Assembly (NCBI RefSeq): GCF_014303395.1
Contig: NZ_CP060298.1
Span: forward strand, 1,116,001-1,180,000
Direction of reading: 5' to 3'
Origin: Nakamurella sp. PAMC28650
GTDB lineage: Bacteria > Actinomycetota > Actinomycetes > Mycobacteriales > Nakamurellaceae
DNA: 64,000 bases
Made by a program: the position numbers and the translations under genes. Shown in pieces: positions 43,082 to 51,408 of this stretch (its first letter is position 1; every line of letters starts with the position of its first letter). The notes under the pieces are model-generated. The model searched no databases. It was not told the origin of the DNA and saw only the letters and a program-made list of their open reading frames with translations.

Positions 43082-43942
43082 TCAGACCTCGCGACGCCAG
43101 CTGAACTGCGGATCGAAGCCGAGCAGTCTGCGCGCTTTGTCGATGGACAGCAGCGTCTCGTGCTCGCCGAGGTTCTTGCGCACCTCGACTCCCGGGAAGA
43201 CCTCGGCCGCGAGAGAGGCGCTGGAGCGGTACATCACCGTGTCCGCGTTGGCGATCACGAAGATCTCCCGGCCCTTCAGCTCGGCCTCCACGGCGAGTCG
43301 CACGGCCTGCGCACCATCGCGTGCGTCGATGTAGCCCCAGGCGTTCCACTGCCGCACGCTCGGATCGGCGTCGAACGACGGGAAGACCTTGTAGTCCTCC
43401 GGCGCCATCACGTTGGAGAAGCGCAGGCCGATCATCGTCAGGGCCGGATCCCAGCGGCAGAACTGCAGCGCCATCTCCTCTTCCAGCGTCTTGGACAGCG
43501 AATAGGACGACTCCGGACGAGGGTGGTACTCCTCGTCGACCGGTAGGTACGGCGGCGGGCTGTCGGGTCCCATCGGGAGGCCGAGCACGGTTTCGCTGGA
43601 GGCCCAGACGACCCTCTTGATGCCGGCTGCTTTCGCGGCTGCGAAGACGTGATACGTACTGGTGATGTTGTTCTCGAACAGCGCCGAATTGGTGATCAGT
43701 CCCGGCGCCGGGATGGCGGCCAGGTGGACCACCGCGTCGAGGTGGTCGTAACGGTCGTCGATCGCGTGCAACGCCTCGAACGTCTGGCCGTAGTCGGTGA
43801 AATCGACCTTGACGTAGAGGGCCCTGGTCTCGGGGGAGGGGGCGCGGTCGAGGTTGACGACCTCGTAGCCGCTGTCCAACAGGTGGGTGACCACCGCCCG
43901 GCCGAGTTTGCCGCTGCCGCCGGTCACTGCGATCCGCTTCAT
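43082..43942 (-). CDS. NAD-dependent epimerase/dehydratase (extended SDR)
   Basis: A 286-residue extended SDR. The Rossmann start is IAVTGGSGKLGRAVV, with VVHLAAIPAPG near residue 70, the catalytic Ser in VVWASSETVLG and a YSLSK motif near residue 147. RFSNVMAPEDY and WGYIDARDGAQAVRLA resemble sugar-nucleotide epimerases and uronate dehydrogenases. The substrate is uncertain. It is read toward the GST-type gene, 39 bases beyond its start, and diverges from the M13 peptidase gene. Confidence 0.88.
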   Translation of the reverse strand: MKRIAVTGGSGKLGRAVVTHLLDSGYEVVNLDRAPSPETRALYVKVDFTDYGQTFEALHAIDDRYDHLDAVVHLAAIPAPGLITNSALFENNITSTYHVFAAAKAAGIKRVVWASSETVLGLPMGPDSPPPYLPVDEEYHPRPESSYSLSKTLEEEMALQFCRWDPALTMIGLRFSNVMAPEDYKVFPSFDADPSVRQWNAWGYIDARDGAQAVRLAVEAELKGREIFVIANADTVMYRSSASLAAEVFPGVEVRKNLGEHETLLSIDKARRLLGFDPQFSWRREV

Positions 43943-44018
43943 GCGCGTTCCTTCATCTCTTGAGTAACGTTCGGTATGACGATGCTGCTGTCCCGCTAGT
44001 GCTAGGAGCCTTTCGAAG

Positions 44019-45953
44019 ATGACCTCAATCGACGCCGTTCGCGTTCAGGACGACCTCTTCCGCCACGTCAACGGCGACTGGCTGAGGACCGACGCGATCC
44101 CGTCCGACCAGTCCATCCACGGAGCCTTCCAGGAGATGCGCGACCAGTCGGAGGCCATCTGCCGGGAGATCGTGCAGGACGCGGCGGCGAAGTCGGGCGA
44201 GTCCGGTTCGGCACAGCAGTTGATCGGTGATCTGTTCACCAGTTTCATGGATGTCGAAACCGTGGAGGCCAGGGGCGGGGCCCCGGTCGAGGCGCGCCTC
44301 CGACAGATCGAGGCCGTCACCGACCGGGTCGAGTTTGCCACGTTGCTGGGCGCGCTGCAGCGCGACGGGGTGTCGGGCATGTTCGGCTTCGGCGTCGACA
44401 CCGACCCTGATCAGCCTGATCGCTACACGCTGGAGTTCTACCAGGGTGGTCTCGGGCTGCCCGACGAGTCGTTCTACCGCGAGGACCAGTACGCGGAGAT
44501 CCGGATCGCCTACCGCAAGCATGTCCTGACGATGATGACGCTCGCCGGCATCGTCGACCCGGAGACCACCGCGGACTCGGTGATCTCGCTGGAGACCGAA
44601 CTGGCCGGGGCCCACTGGGACCGGGTGCGCAGTCGGGACCGCTCGCTCACCCACAACCCGATGGACGCAGCGGGCCTGGCCGATCTCCTGCCGAGCGATA
44701 TCTGGCGTGCCTGGCTGGCCGGTCTCGGTGCTCCGGAGTCGGTGATCGAGCACGTCATCGTCATGCAGCCGCCGTACCTGACGCTGCTGGGCGAGTTGTT
44801 CACCGACGATCGGCTTCCGCAGTGGAAACACTGGCTGGGCTGGCGGACGATTCGCAGCACCGCGCCGTTGCTGTCGGATGCCTTCGTCCAGGAGAACTTC
44901 GATTTCTACGGTCGGACCCTTTCCGGCACGCCGGAGTTGCGGCCCCGGTGGAAGCGCGGCATCAGCATGGTAGAGGGTGCGGTGGGCGAGGCCCTCGGGC
45001 GGATCTACGTCGAGAAGACGTTCCCGGCGGAATCCAAGGCCCGGATGGACGAGTTGGTCGACTATTTGCTGCAGGCCTACCGGCAGAACATCTCTGCGTT
45101 GCCGTGGATGACGGAGGAGACCAAAGTTCGGGCGCTGGAAAAGCTCTCGGCGTTCACCCCGAAGGTCGGCTATCCGCCGAAGTTCCGCGACTACGAAGGT
45201 CTGGTGATCGTGCCGGACGACCTGGTCGGCAACTCCCATCGTTCGTCGGCCGTCGAGCTGGATCGCGAGTTCGCCAAGATCGGGTCACCGGTCGATCGCG
45301 ACGAGTGGTTCATGACCCCCCAGACGGTGAACGCCTACTACAACCCCGGGATGAACGAGATCGTCTTCCCTGCCGCAATTCTCCATCCGCCCTTCTTCGA
45401 TCCGCAGGTTGACGACGCGACCAACTTCGGCGCGATCGGGGCTGTCATCGGACATGAGATCGGTCATGGGTTCGACGACCAGGGATCGAAGATCGACGGT
45501 ACCGGGGCGCTGAAGGACTGGTGGACCGGCGCCGACCGGGAGGCCTTCGATGCGCTGACCGGGAAGCTGATCGACCAGTACTCGCACCTGTCCCCCGCCG
45601 GTGCCGACGGCAAGAAGGTGAACGGTGCGTTGACGATCGGCGAGAACATCGGTGACCTCGGTGGTCTCGGGATCGCCTACCAGGCCTGGCTGTTGTCGCT
45701 CGGCGGTGTGATGCCGGAGCCGATCGACGGTGAAACCGGAGCGCAGCGGCTGTTTCTCAACTGGGCCAGGGCCTGGCGTACGCAGACCCGTCCGGCTGAG
45801 GTCCAACGTCGGCTGACGCTGGATCCGCACTCCCCGCCGGAGTTCCGCTGCAACCAGGTGGTCCGCAACCTCGACGAGTTCTACGACGCGTTCGGTGTCG
45901 CCGAGGGCGACGAGATGTGGCTGGACCCAGCTGATCGGGTCCGGATCTGGTAG
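44019..45953 (+). CDS. pepO: M13-family (neprilysin-like) zinc metallopeptidase
   Basis: A 644-residue endopeptidase. The zinc site is GHEIGHGFDDQGSKID (HExxH near residue 487) and the third ligand Glu is in IGENIGDLGGLGIAY (about 548); NAYYNPGMNEIVFPAAIL is the substrate-binding block with the Asn. The N-terminal domain has the family's ENFDFYGRTLSG and GLPDESFYRED segments, and the C terminus ends DPADRVRIW. No signal peptide or membrane anchor is seen, so this is a cytoplasmic peptidase of the bacterial PepO type, about the usual length. The ggag sequence before the start is good. It is divergent from the epimerase gene. Confidence 0.95.
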   Translation: MTSIDAVRVQDDLFRHVNGDWLRTDAIPSDQSIHGAFQEMRDQSEAICREIVQDAAAKSGESGSAQQLIGDLFTSFMDVETVEARGGAPVEARLRQIEAVTDRVEFATLLGALQRDGVSGMFGFGVDTDPDQPDRYTLEFYQGGLGLPDESFYREDQYAEIRIAYRKHVLTMMTLAGIVDPETTADSVISLETELAGAHWDRVRSRDRSLTHNPMDAAGLADLLPSDIWRAWLAGLGAPESVIEHVIVMQPPYLTLLGELFTDDRLPQWKHWLGWRTIRSTAPLLSDAFVQENFDFYGRTLSGTPELRPRWKRGISMVEGAVGEALGRIYVEKTFPAESKARMDELVDYLLQAYRQNISALPWMTEETKVRALEKLSAFTPKVGYPPKFRDYEGLVIVPDDLVGNSHRSSAVELDREFAKIGSPVDRDEWFMTPQTVNAYYNPGMNEIVFPAAILHPPFFDPQVDDATNFGAIGAVIGHEIGHGFDDQGSKIDGTGALKDWWTGADREAFDALTGKLIDQYSHLSPAGADGKKVNGALTIGENIGDLGGLGIAYQAWLLSLGGVMPEPIDGETGAQRLFLNWARAWRTQTRPAEVQRRLTLDPHSPPEFRCNQVVRNLDEFYDAFGVAEGDEMWLDPADRVRIW

Positions 45954-46228
45954 GTGCGTGTGGCGGCGGTTCTTGATCGCGATGAGGCCGTCGGGCGACA
46001 CCATGCGCACCCGGCCGGAACTAGAACCTCGACGCCCGCTGCGGAAGCCGCCGGCGATCGCCGTCACCGACTGCAGGCGCAACTGGGCGGCGGCGACGAA
46101 CTCCTGCGCAGGTAGCGCAGTCCAGCACGCGCGCTTGATCAGCCGCCGGCGGTGAAGGGTCGGAGTAGCCACCACCGGGCCAAATCGGAACACGTCGGAC
46201 AGTTCGGCCGGACGCATCGAGGGTCATC
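45954..46228. other. Intergenic region, no clear gene
   Basis: About 275 bases. Several open frames overlap here on both strands, but none has conserved motifs that I recognise. Together with the truncated GNAT gene next to it, this looks like a stretch of decayed coding DNA. Confidence 0.4.
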
Positions 46229-46597
46229 GTGACGAACAGCAACCGGCGTGCGAATCCTCGGTGCCCGCTGCCGGCGCCACGTGCGCTGCACGACCGCACA
46301 CGCGTGGCCTTCGGGGCCGCCGACCGCAGCGGTGTCGCCGGCGCGGCGACGTCCCGGCACGACGACGGCCTGGTGCTCGGCGGAGCGGCGACGCTCGCGC
46401 CCCACCGTGGATCAGGTGCGCAGACCGCGCTGCTCCGCGCGTTCCAGGCGGCCCTGGCCACACGTGACCTGGGCCGTCGGGGGGTGAAGCTCGCCGCGGC
46501 CACCGCAGCGCCGGGTTCCCCGAGCCTGCGCAACATGGCGTGCGCAGGCTTCGCCGTCCACCCGAGAACGGCCTGGCGGTCCGGACTGTCGGAGTAG
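46229..46597 (+). pseudogene. C-terminal half of a GNAT acetyltransferase (remnant)
   Basis: The segment VLGGAATLAPHRGSGAQTALL matches the acetyl-CoA-binding A motif (R-G-x-G-A) of GNAT N-acetyltransferases, and GSPSLRNMACAGFAVHPRTAW matches the following B-motif helix and strand. The N-terminal 100-150 residues expected for this group are absent, and the first 35 residues do not look coding. Either the gene is truncated or a frameshift hides the beginning. Confidence 0.55.
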
Positions 46598-46825
46598 CCC
46601 ACCGACCACGAGAAGCGGGTCACTGACGGACCGCCGACGAGGACATAACCCGCCCTTTCAAGTTTCCTCCACGGGGAGAACTCGTGACCGGCGGCTCTCT
46701 ACCCCGCGGTCGGTCGAGACCGGTCACTGTGGTGAACAGCTGTCCCATCGGCCCCAGTAGCGCCTCTGCATGGATGAAGTTGCGGGGTTCCAGGCTGGTG
46801 TCCATACAGCTCAGCAGGTAGACTG
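46598..46825. other. Intergenic region upstream of the IS1595 element
   Basis: No convincing gene. A reverse 70-codon frame (46620-46832, starting MFAVYLLSCMDTSLEPR) exists but ends in low-complexity sequence. This interval would originally have been the promoter region of the DUF222-HNH gene now displaced by the insertion sequence. Confidence 0.4.
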
Positions 46826-46838
46826 CGAACAAACGTAC
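46826..46838. promoter_or_regulatory. SOS-box-like site (CGAACAAACGTAC)
   Basis: The site resembles the actinobacterial LexA consensus CGAAC-N4-GTTCG with one or two mismatches in the right half. Some mycobacterial 13E12 (DUF222) genes are known to have such boxes upstream. Here it abuts the left end of the IS1595-type element, and the DUF222 gene begins on the other side. Confidence 0.45.
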
Positions 46839-46839
46839 T

Positions 46840-47864
46840 GGGTAGCTGCTTGAGTCAAGTTGTATTTGGCCATGTCAGAGCCAGTGTGTGCCTACCCGGT
46901 CGGTGGTGTCGATTACCCCCGGACCTTTCAGGAGTTGCTGGAGTGGTTCCCGGATGACTCGTCGTGTCTGGCGTATCTGGAGCGTCTGCGGTGGCCCCAG
47001 GGGTTTGTGTGTCCGGTGTGCGGGGCGCCCGGCGGTTGGCGTACGGCGAAGGCGAAATGGATGTGCACCAGGTGTGGCCGGCAGACGTCGGTGACCGCCG
47101 GCACGATCTTCCACCGGCTCCGGACGCCGCTGTCGACGTGGTTCGCGGCGATCTGGTTCATCACCTCGCAGAAGAACGGGATGTCCGCGCAAGGTCTGCA
47201 GCGGGTGCTGGGTTTCGGATCCTACGAAACAGCGTGGGCGTGGCTGCAGAAGCTACGCCGGGCGATGGTCCGCCCCGAGCGGGAGTTGCTCTCCGGTGTG
47301 GTGGAGTTAGATGAAGTGTTCATCGGCAACGAGTCTCGCGGCCGCGCAGGCGGCGTGAAGGACCACACCGCGGCGATGATCGCAGTGGAATCGATCCCCG
47401 GCCGCAAGCTGGGCAGGGTCCGCATCGAGCTGGCCGAGACAGCCCGATCGGTCAGCATGCTCGGCTTCGCCGACCGCGTCATCGCCAAAGGATCAACGGT
47501 CAGAACCGATGGCGCCAACTACCTGAAGAAGCTGACCGCGGCCGGCTACGAGCACGTCGCGTTCGTCGGGACCGACAGCGCCGAGCCCGCCCACATCAAC
47601 CTCCCCGGCGTCCACATGGTCGCCTCGCTGCTCAAACGCTGGCTGACCGGCACCCTGCATTACGCGGTCTCCCAGGAGCACCTGGCCTACTACCTGGACG
47701 AATACACATTCCGGTTCAACCGACGCACCTCGAAGAGTCGCGGGCTTTTGTTCTACCGACTGTTGCAGCAGGCCGTGAACACAGACCCACACCCGCTCGC
47801 TGAACTGCGCAATCCTGTTGCAGCAGTGGACGTCCCGTTCTGAACTTTACTCAAGCAGCTACCC
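46840..47864 (+). mobile_element. IS1595-family insertion sequence
   Basis: A 1025-bp element bounded by 22-bp imperfect inverted repeats: gggtagctgcttgagtcaag... at 46840-46861 and its counterpart at 47843-47864 (one difference). The ends begin with GGG as is common in this family. A target duplication is not clear; only gtac occurs next to both ends, one base offset. The element sits between an SOS-like box and the DUF222-HNH start codon. Confidence 0.85.
46872..47843 (+). CDS. IS1595-family transposase
   Basis: A 323-residue transposase. An N-terminal zinc ribbon (CPVCG near residue 47 and CTRCG near 66) is followed by the ISXO2-like DDE core. First Asp is in GVVELDEVFIGNE (about 148), second in VRTDGANYLKK (about 213), and the Glu is in YYLDEYTFRFNRR (about 280). 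The frame is intact. The ATG at 46872 gives MSEPVCAYPV; no good ribosome-binding site is visible, which is common for transposases expressed at a low level. Confidence 0.92.
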   Translation: MSEPVCAYPVGGVDYPRTFQELLEWFPDDSSCLAYLERLRWPQGFVCPVCGAPGGWRTAKAKWMCTRCGRQTSVTAGTIFHRLRTPLSTWFAAIWFITSQKNGMSAQGLQRVLGFGSYETAWAWLQKLRRAMVRPERELLSGVVELDEVFIGNESRGRAGGVKDHTAAMIAVESIPGRKLGRVRIELAETARSVSMLGFADRVIAKGSTVRTDGANYLKKLTAAGYEHVAFVGTDSAEPAHINLPGVHMVASLLKRWLTGTLHYAVSQEHLAYYLDEYTFRFNRRTSKSRGLLFYRLLQQAVNTDPHPLAELRNPVAAVDVPF

Positions 47865-47871
47865 GGTACAG

Positions 47872-50140
47872 ATGTTCGGGGAATTGCTGGATTGCTGGGG
47901 GGTGTGGGCGGTGGTGGTGCGGGTGGCGGGCGGTGGTTCTGCGGTGGCGGTCGCTGCTGCGGGTCTGCCCGGGGTCGGGTCGTTGGCGGTGTTGGCTGCT
48001 GTTGATCCGGCTGCGTTGTCCCCTTCTGATCTGGTCGATGCGGTGATCACCGCTGAACGGTTGTTGGCGTATGTGAATGCGTTGCAGGCCCGGTTGTTGG
48101 CGGAGTTGGGGCGCCCGCACCGTTGCGGGGATGTCACCGCGTTGGTGGCCGCTCTGGTGGACAAGGCCGGGCAGGGCCGCGGACCGGACGGGCTGGTGGA
48201 TCCGGTAGTGGTGGCGGAGTTGACCTGCGACCGCAGCATCGGGGTGGCGGCCACGGAGGTGGCGGCGGTGTTGGACTGGTCGCCGGTGACGGCGAAGATC
48301 CGGATCGGGCAGTCGATGCGGCTGGAAACGGCGCTGCCCCGGGACGTTGGATGCGTTGTGGGCGGGGCGGGTGGATGTGGGGCGGGTCCGGATGATCGTG
48401 GACCGGACCGCGGTGCTGTCGCCGCAGGTGTGCCGCCAGGTGGAGCGGCGGATTTTGCGGTGTGTGAAGGGCCGGTCCAAGGCGCGGTTGGAGACGATCG
48501 TGGACCGGGAGGTGATCCTGGCCGACCCGGCGGCGGCGGAGCACCGGCGGGTCAAAGCGGTGGCCGACCGGGGTGTGACGCACCGGCGGGATCGGGACGG
48601 GATGGGGATCATCAACGCCCTGTTGCCGGCGGAGGCGGCGGTGATGGTGTTCACGTTGATCGATCTGATCGCCGATGCGAACAAGGGACTTGATGCCCGG
48701 AGCGTGGATCAGCGTCGCGCTGATGCGGTCGCCGACATCGCCCGGGAGTTGTTGACGTTCGGGTTCGTGGATCTGCACGGCCTGATCGCCCGCGCCGAAC
48801 ACGCCACCGCCACCGACACTGCGCCCACCGGGCCTGCCGGGCCTGCCGGGCCTGCTGCTCCGGCTGGCACGGCTGAGCCCGACATGGGTGAACGGACCGA
48901 CCCGGACGACGCTGCTCCCCACGACGCTGCTCCCCACGACGCAGCTCCCGCGGGTCGCCCGGTCGGGTCTGTCTCCGGCGGGGTGGATCTCGCTGATCGG
49001 GCGGGGCGGTGGGCGCGGGCGTTGTCACGGCACGGCCGCCGGCCGCACCTGAATGTGACGGGGGCGTGGTCGACGGTGATCGGGTGGGATGATCTGCCCG
49101 GGCAGCTGGATGGGCATGGGGTGATCACCGCGCAGCTGCTGCGCCAGATCGCCGTGTCGTGGGGGACGTTGACCGCCGTCGGGGTGGATCCGGTGACCGG
49201 GACGGCCACTGCGGTCGGGGCGTTGACCTATCGGCCCGGGCAGCAACTGTGCGATCAGGTGGTGGTGTTGTCCGGGACGTGCCGGATGGCCGGGTGTGCG
49301 ATGCCGGCGTGGAAGTGCGACATCGACCACCTGGACCCGTTCGACCACCAGGATCCCACCCGAGGTGGGAAGACGTTGTTGTGCAACAGTATTTCGTTGT
49401 GCACGTGGCATCATCTGTTGAAGCACCACACGGATTGGACGCCGCAGCTGCAACCGGACCTGTCGATCCGGTGGACCACCAACACCGGCCACCACGCCAT
49501 CTCCCATCCGCGGGAGTTCACCCTGCCCGGGGAGTGGCTCCGACCAGCCGCCACCACCGCCCAGGTCGCGACCGATCAGGTCGCGACCGATCAGAGACCC
49601 ACCGCCGAAACGAATATCACCGACCCTGGGGAGAAGACTGCCCCGGGCCGGGCAACAGGCCCGGCGGACACCGAACCGGACGAGACGAGGGTGATCATCG
49701 GCCCGACCGTCTTCGGACCGACGATCCCGGTGGTCCCGGCCGGCGTCGACTGGATCGAGCCGAACACCGAACTGGAGGACCCCGTCACCATCCCGCACCC
49801 CGGCAGCGTCGAGATCACCACCTACCGGATCCTGCGCCGACAGGCCCGGGAACATTCCCTGCGCAGGCTGGCCACCCTGCGCACCGCGCTGGACCCCGTC
49901 GAGCAACGCAAACGGGACTTCATCGCCGGCAGACAGTTCGACACCGACGGCCACCAATTCGACCCGGCCGACTTCGACGCCGCCACCCGCGAAAAAGCCG
50001 ACCTCACCGAAACCTTCCAAATCGCCGCCCTACTCGAACGATCCCGAAGGCCCACCAAGACCGTGCCGCCGCCAGTACCGGAAGTCGGCGGCGACCGACT
50101 CCTCGATGTGCTGGGAGACAGCGATGACCCACCCTTCTGA
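47872..50140 (+). pseudogene. DUF222/HNH endonuclease (13E12-type) with a +1 frameshift
   Basis: The first part (from ATG 47872, MFGELLDCWGVW) encodes the DUF222 domain, including LAYVNALQARLLAELGR and DWSPVTAKIRIGQSMRL. At about 48340 the run ctgccccggg has one C too many; without it LETALPGTLDALWAGRVDVGR would read through. The remaining frame to 50140 carries RVRMIVDRT, a Pro/Ala-rich linker with PGPAGP-type repeats, and the C-terminal HNH site CDIDHLDPFDHQ...LCTWHH. The corrected gene has 756 codons. Function of the family is unsettled; it is a multicopy actinobacterial gene. The frameshift may be real, a phase-variable C run or a sequencing error. Confidence 0.85.
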
Positions 50141-50389
50141 AGCTGCCTACCCTTCTGAAGCCGCGCTCTCGGGCAACGGGTCTCCATCCGTAGCGCGTCC
50201 GGTCGACCACGTCGCGTCCGGTCGACCAACGTGACGCACTGGATCGGCCCGACCGAGGCGACCACCTCGTCACACTCGATCAACCGGATTCCCTCGTCGA
50301 GACGCCCGCGGATCCTTCGGGAGCTGTCCGGAGCCGTCGTCAGGGCGATTGCCGGGCAGGTTCGGGATCCGGCCGACTACCATCGGCGG

Positions 50390-51097
50390 GTGAGCCAAGC
50401 GCCTCGGCCGGTGACGATCCCGGATGTCTCAGCGAAACCGCGGACATCGCTGGCCTCATTGACCCCGCTGACCCCCTTGGCCCCGCTCGTCCCGTTGACG
50501 ACCCAGCAGCGGCGCAGCCAGGTCAGTCGCGACAAGATCCTGGACGCCGCGGTGCGTTGCTTGATCGAATACGGCTACTCGGGCGCGTCGACCCTGAAGA
50601 TCCAGGAGTTGGCCGGGGTGTCGCGCGGGCGACTGCTGCACCATTTCGCTTCGCGCGATCTGCTGCTGATCGGAGCTGTCCACCACCTCGCCGCCGGCCG
50701 CCTGGCCGAACTTCGCAACGACGCACGGGAGTCGGTCACCGCATCCCCCGAAGATCCAGCCCGGATCGAGCAGGCGATCGCCCGGGTGTGGCTCGATTTC
50801 CACCAACCCTACTTCTGGGCCGAGATGGAGCTGTGGATCGCCGCCCGGCACAACCAGGACCTGCGCGCGGCGCTGGGCCCGAGCGAGCGTGTGCTCTACC
50901 AGAGCATCTACCACACCGTCGACGTCACGTTCGGTCCGGTCTTCTCAGCGCATCCCCGTTACCCGCTGGTGCGCGAGATCCTGCTCTCGAGCATGCGTGG
51001 CACCTCGATGACGTACTCCTTCCAGGGCCGGAATCCACCGACCGACCCTCACCTGCAGTACTGGGCGCAGATGACGAGAGATCTTCTCTGCCAGTAG
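50390..51097 (+). CDS. TetR-family transcriptional regulator
   Basis: About 235 residues. An N-terminal Pro/Thr-rich lead (residues 1-40) precedes the helix-turn-helix SRDKILDAAVRCLIEYGYSG and STLKIQELAGVSRGRLLHHF, the latter the recognition helix. The C-terminal helical domain (VWLDFHQPYFWAEMELWIAA) is the ligand pocket. The GTG at 50390 was chosen since the earlier in-frame codons look non-coding. It lies 311 bases upstream of the molybdenum hydroxylase genes on the same strand. A perfect palindrome at 51288-51303 between them is a candidate operator, suggesting that this protein controls the hydroxylase. Confidence 0.85.
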   Translation: MSQAPRPVTIPDVSAKPRTSLASLTPLTPLAPLVPLTTQQRRSQVSRDKILDAAVRCLIEYGYSGASTLKIQELAGVSRGRLLHHFASRDLLLIGAVHHLAAGRLAELRNDARESVTASPEDPARIEQAIARVWLDFHQPYFWAEMELWIAARHNQDLRAALGPSERVLYQSIYHTVDVTFGPVFSAHPRYPLVREILLSSMRGTSMTYSFQGRNPPTDPHLQYWAQMTRDLLCQ

Positions 51098-51287
51098 CCG
51101 GGCTGTCGTGATCGTGGCACCGGCAGTCCCGATGCGCGCACGGACGGTCAGAGCGGACTGCCGCACGGCCGGAAGAATCTCGTGGCGGGAACGTCCGGAC
51201 GGGGCTTCCAGGAACGTCCCAAAAAATCTCGGCATCCGACCCATCGACCCCTCTCGGGGCAACGAATAGGCATTTATCGGCGACCAG

Positions 51288-51303
51288 TCGTAGAGGTCTA
51301 CGA
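51288..51303. promoter_or_regulatory. Candidate TetR operator TCGTAGAGGTCTACGA
   Basis: A perfect 7-2-7 inverted repeat, typical in size for a TetR-type operator, 106 bases before the start of the IorB-type gene. A TTGACT hexamer lies 16 bases further downstream, but no clear -10 element was seen. Confidence 0.5.
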
Positions 51304-51408
51304 GTCTTACAGTCAGTGTTGACTCTTTGCGTCGCGAAGGGGAAGCTGGATGCAAATCAGGACAGACCGGCCGCTCCAGCGGCTGGAAGAGTGTTCGGAG
51401 GACAGTCA

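Noticed and set aside
46021..46623. 200-codon reverse frame opposite the GNAT remnant
   Set aside because: Composition is that of an antisense shadow and no domain is recognisable, while the forward strand shows GNAT motifs.
46620..46832. 70-codon reverse frame starting MFAVYLLSCMDTS
   Set aside because: No conserved motif, poor ribosome-binding site and a low-complexity end; it overlaps the SOS-like promoter region.
48134..50020. Long reverse frames opposite the DUF222-HNH gene
   Set aside because: Pro/Arg-rich antisense shadows; the forward strand encodes the recognisable DUF222 and HNH domains.
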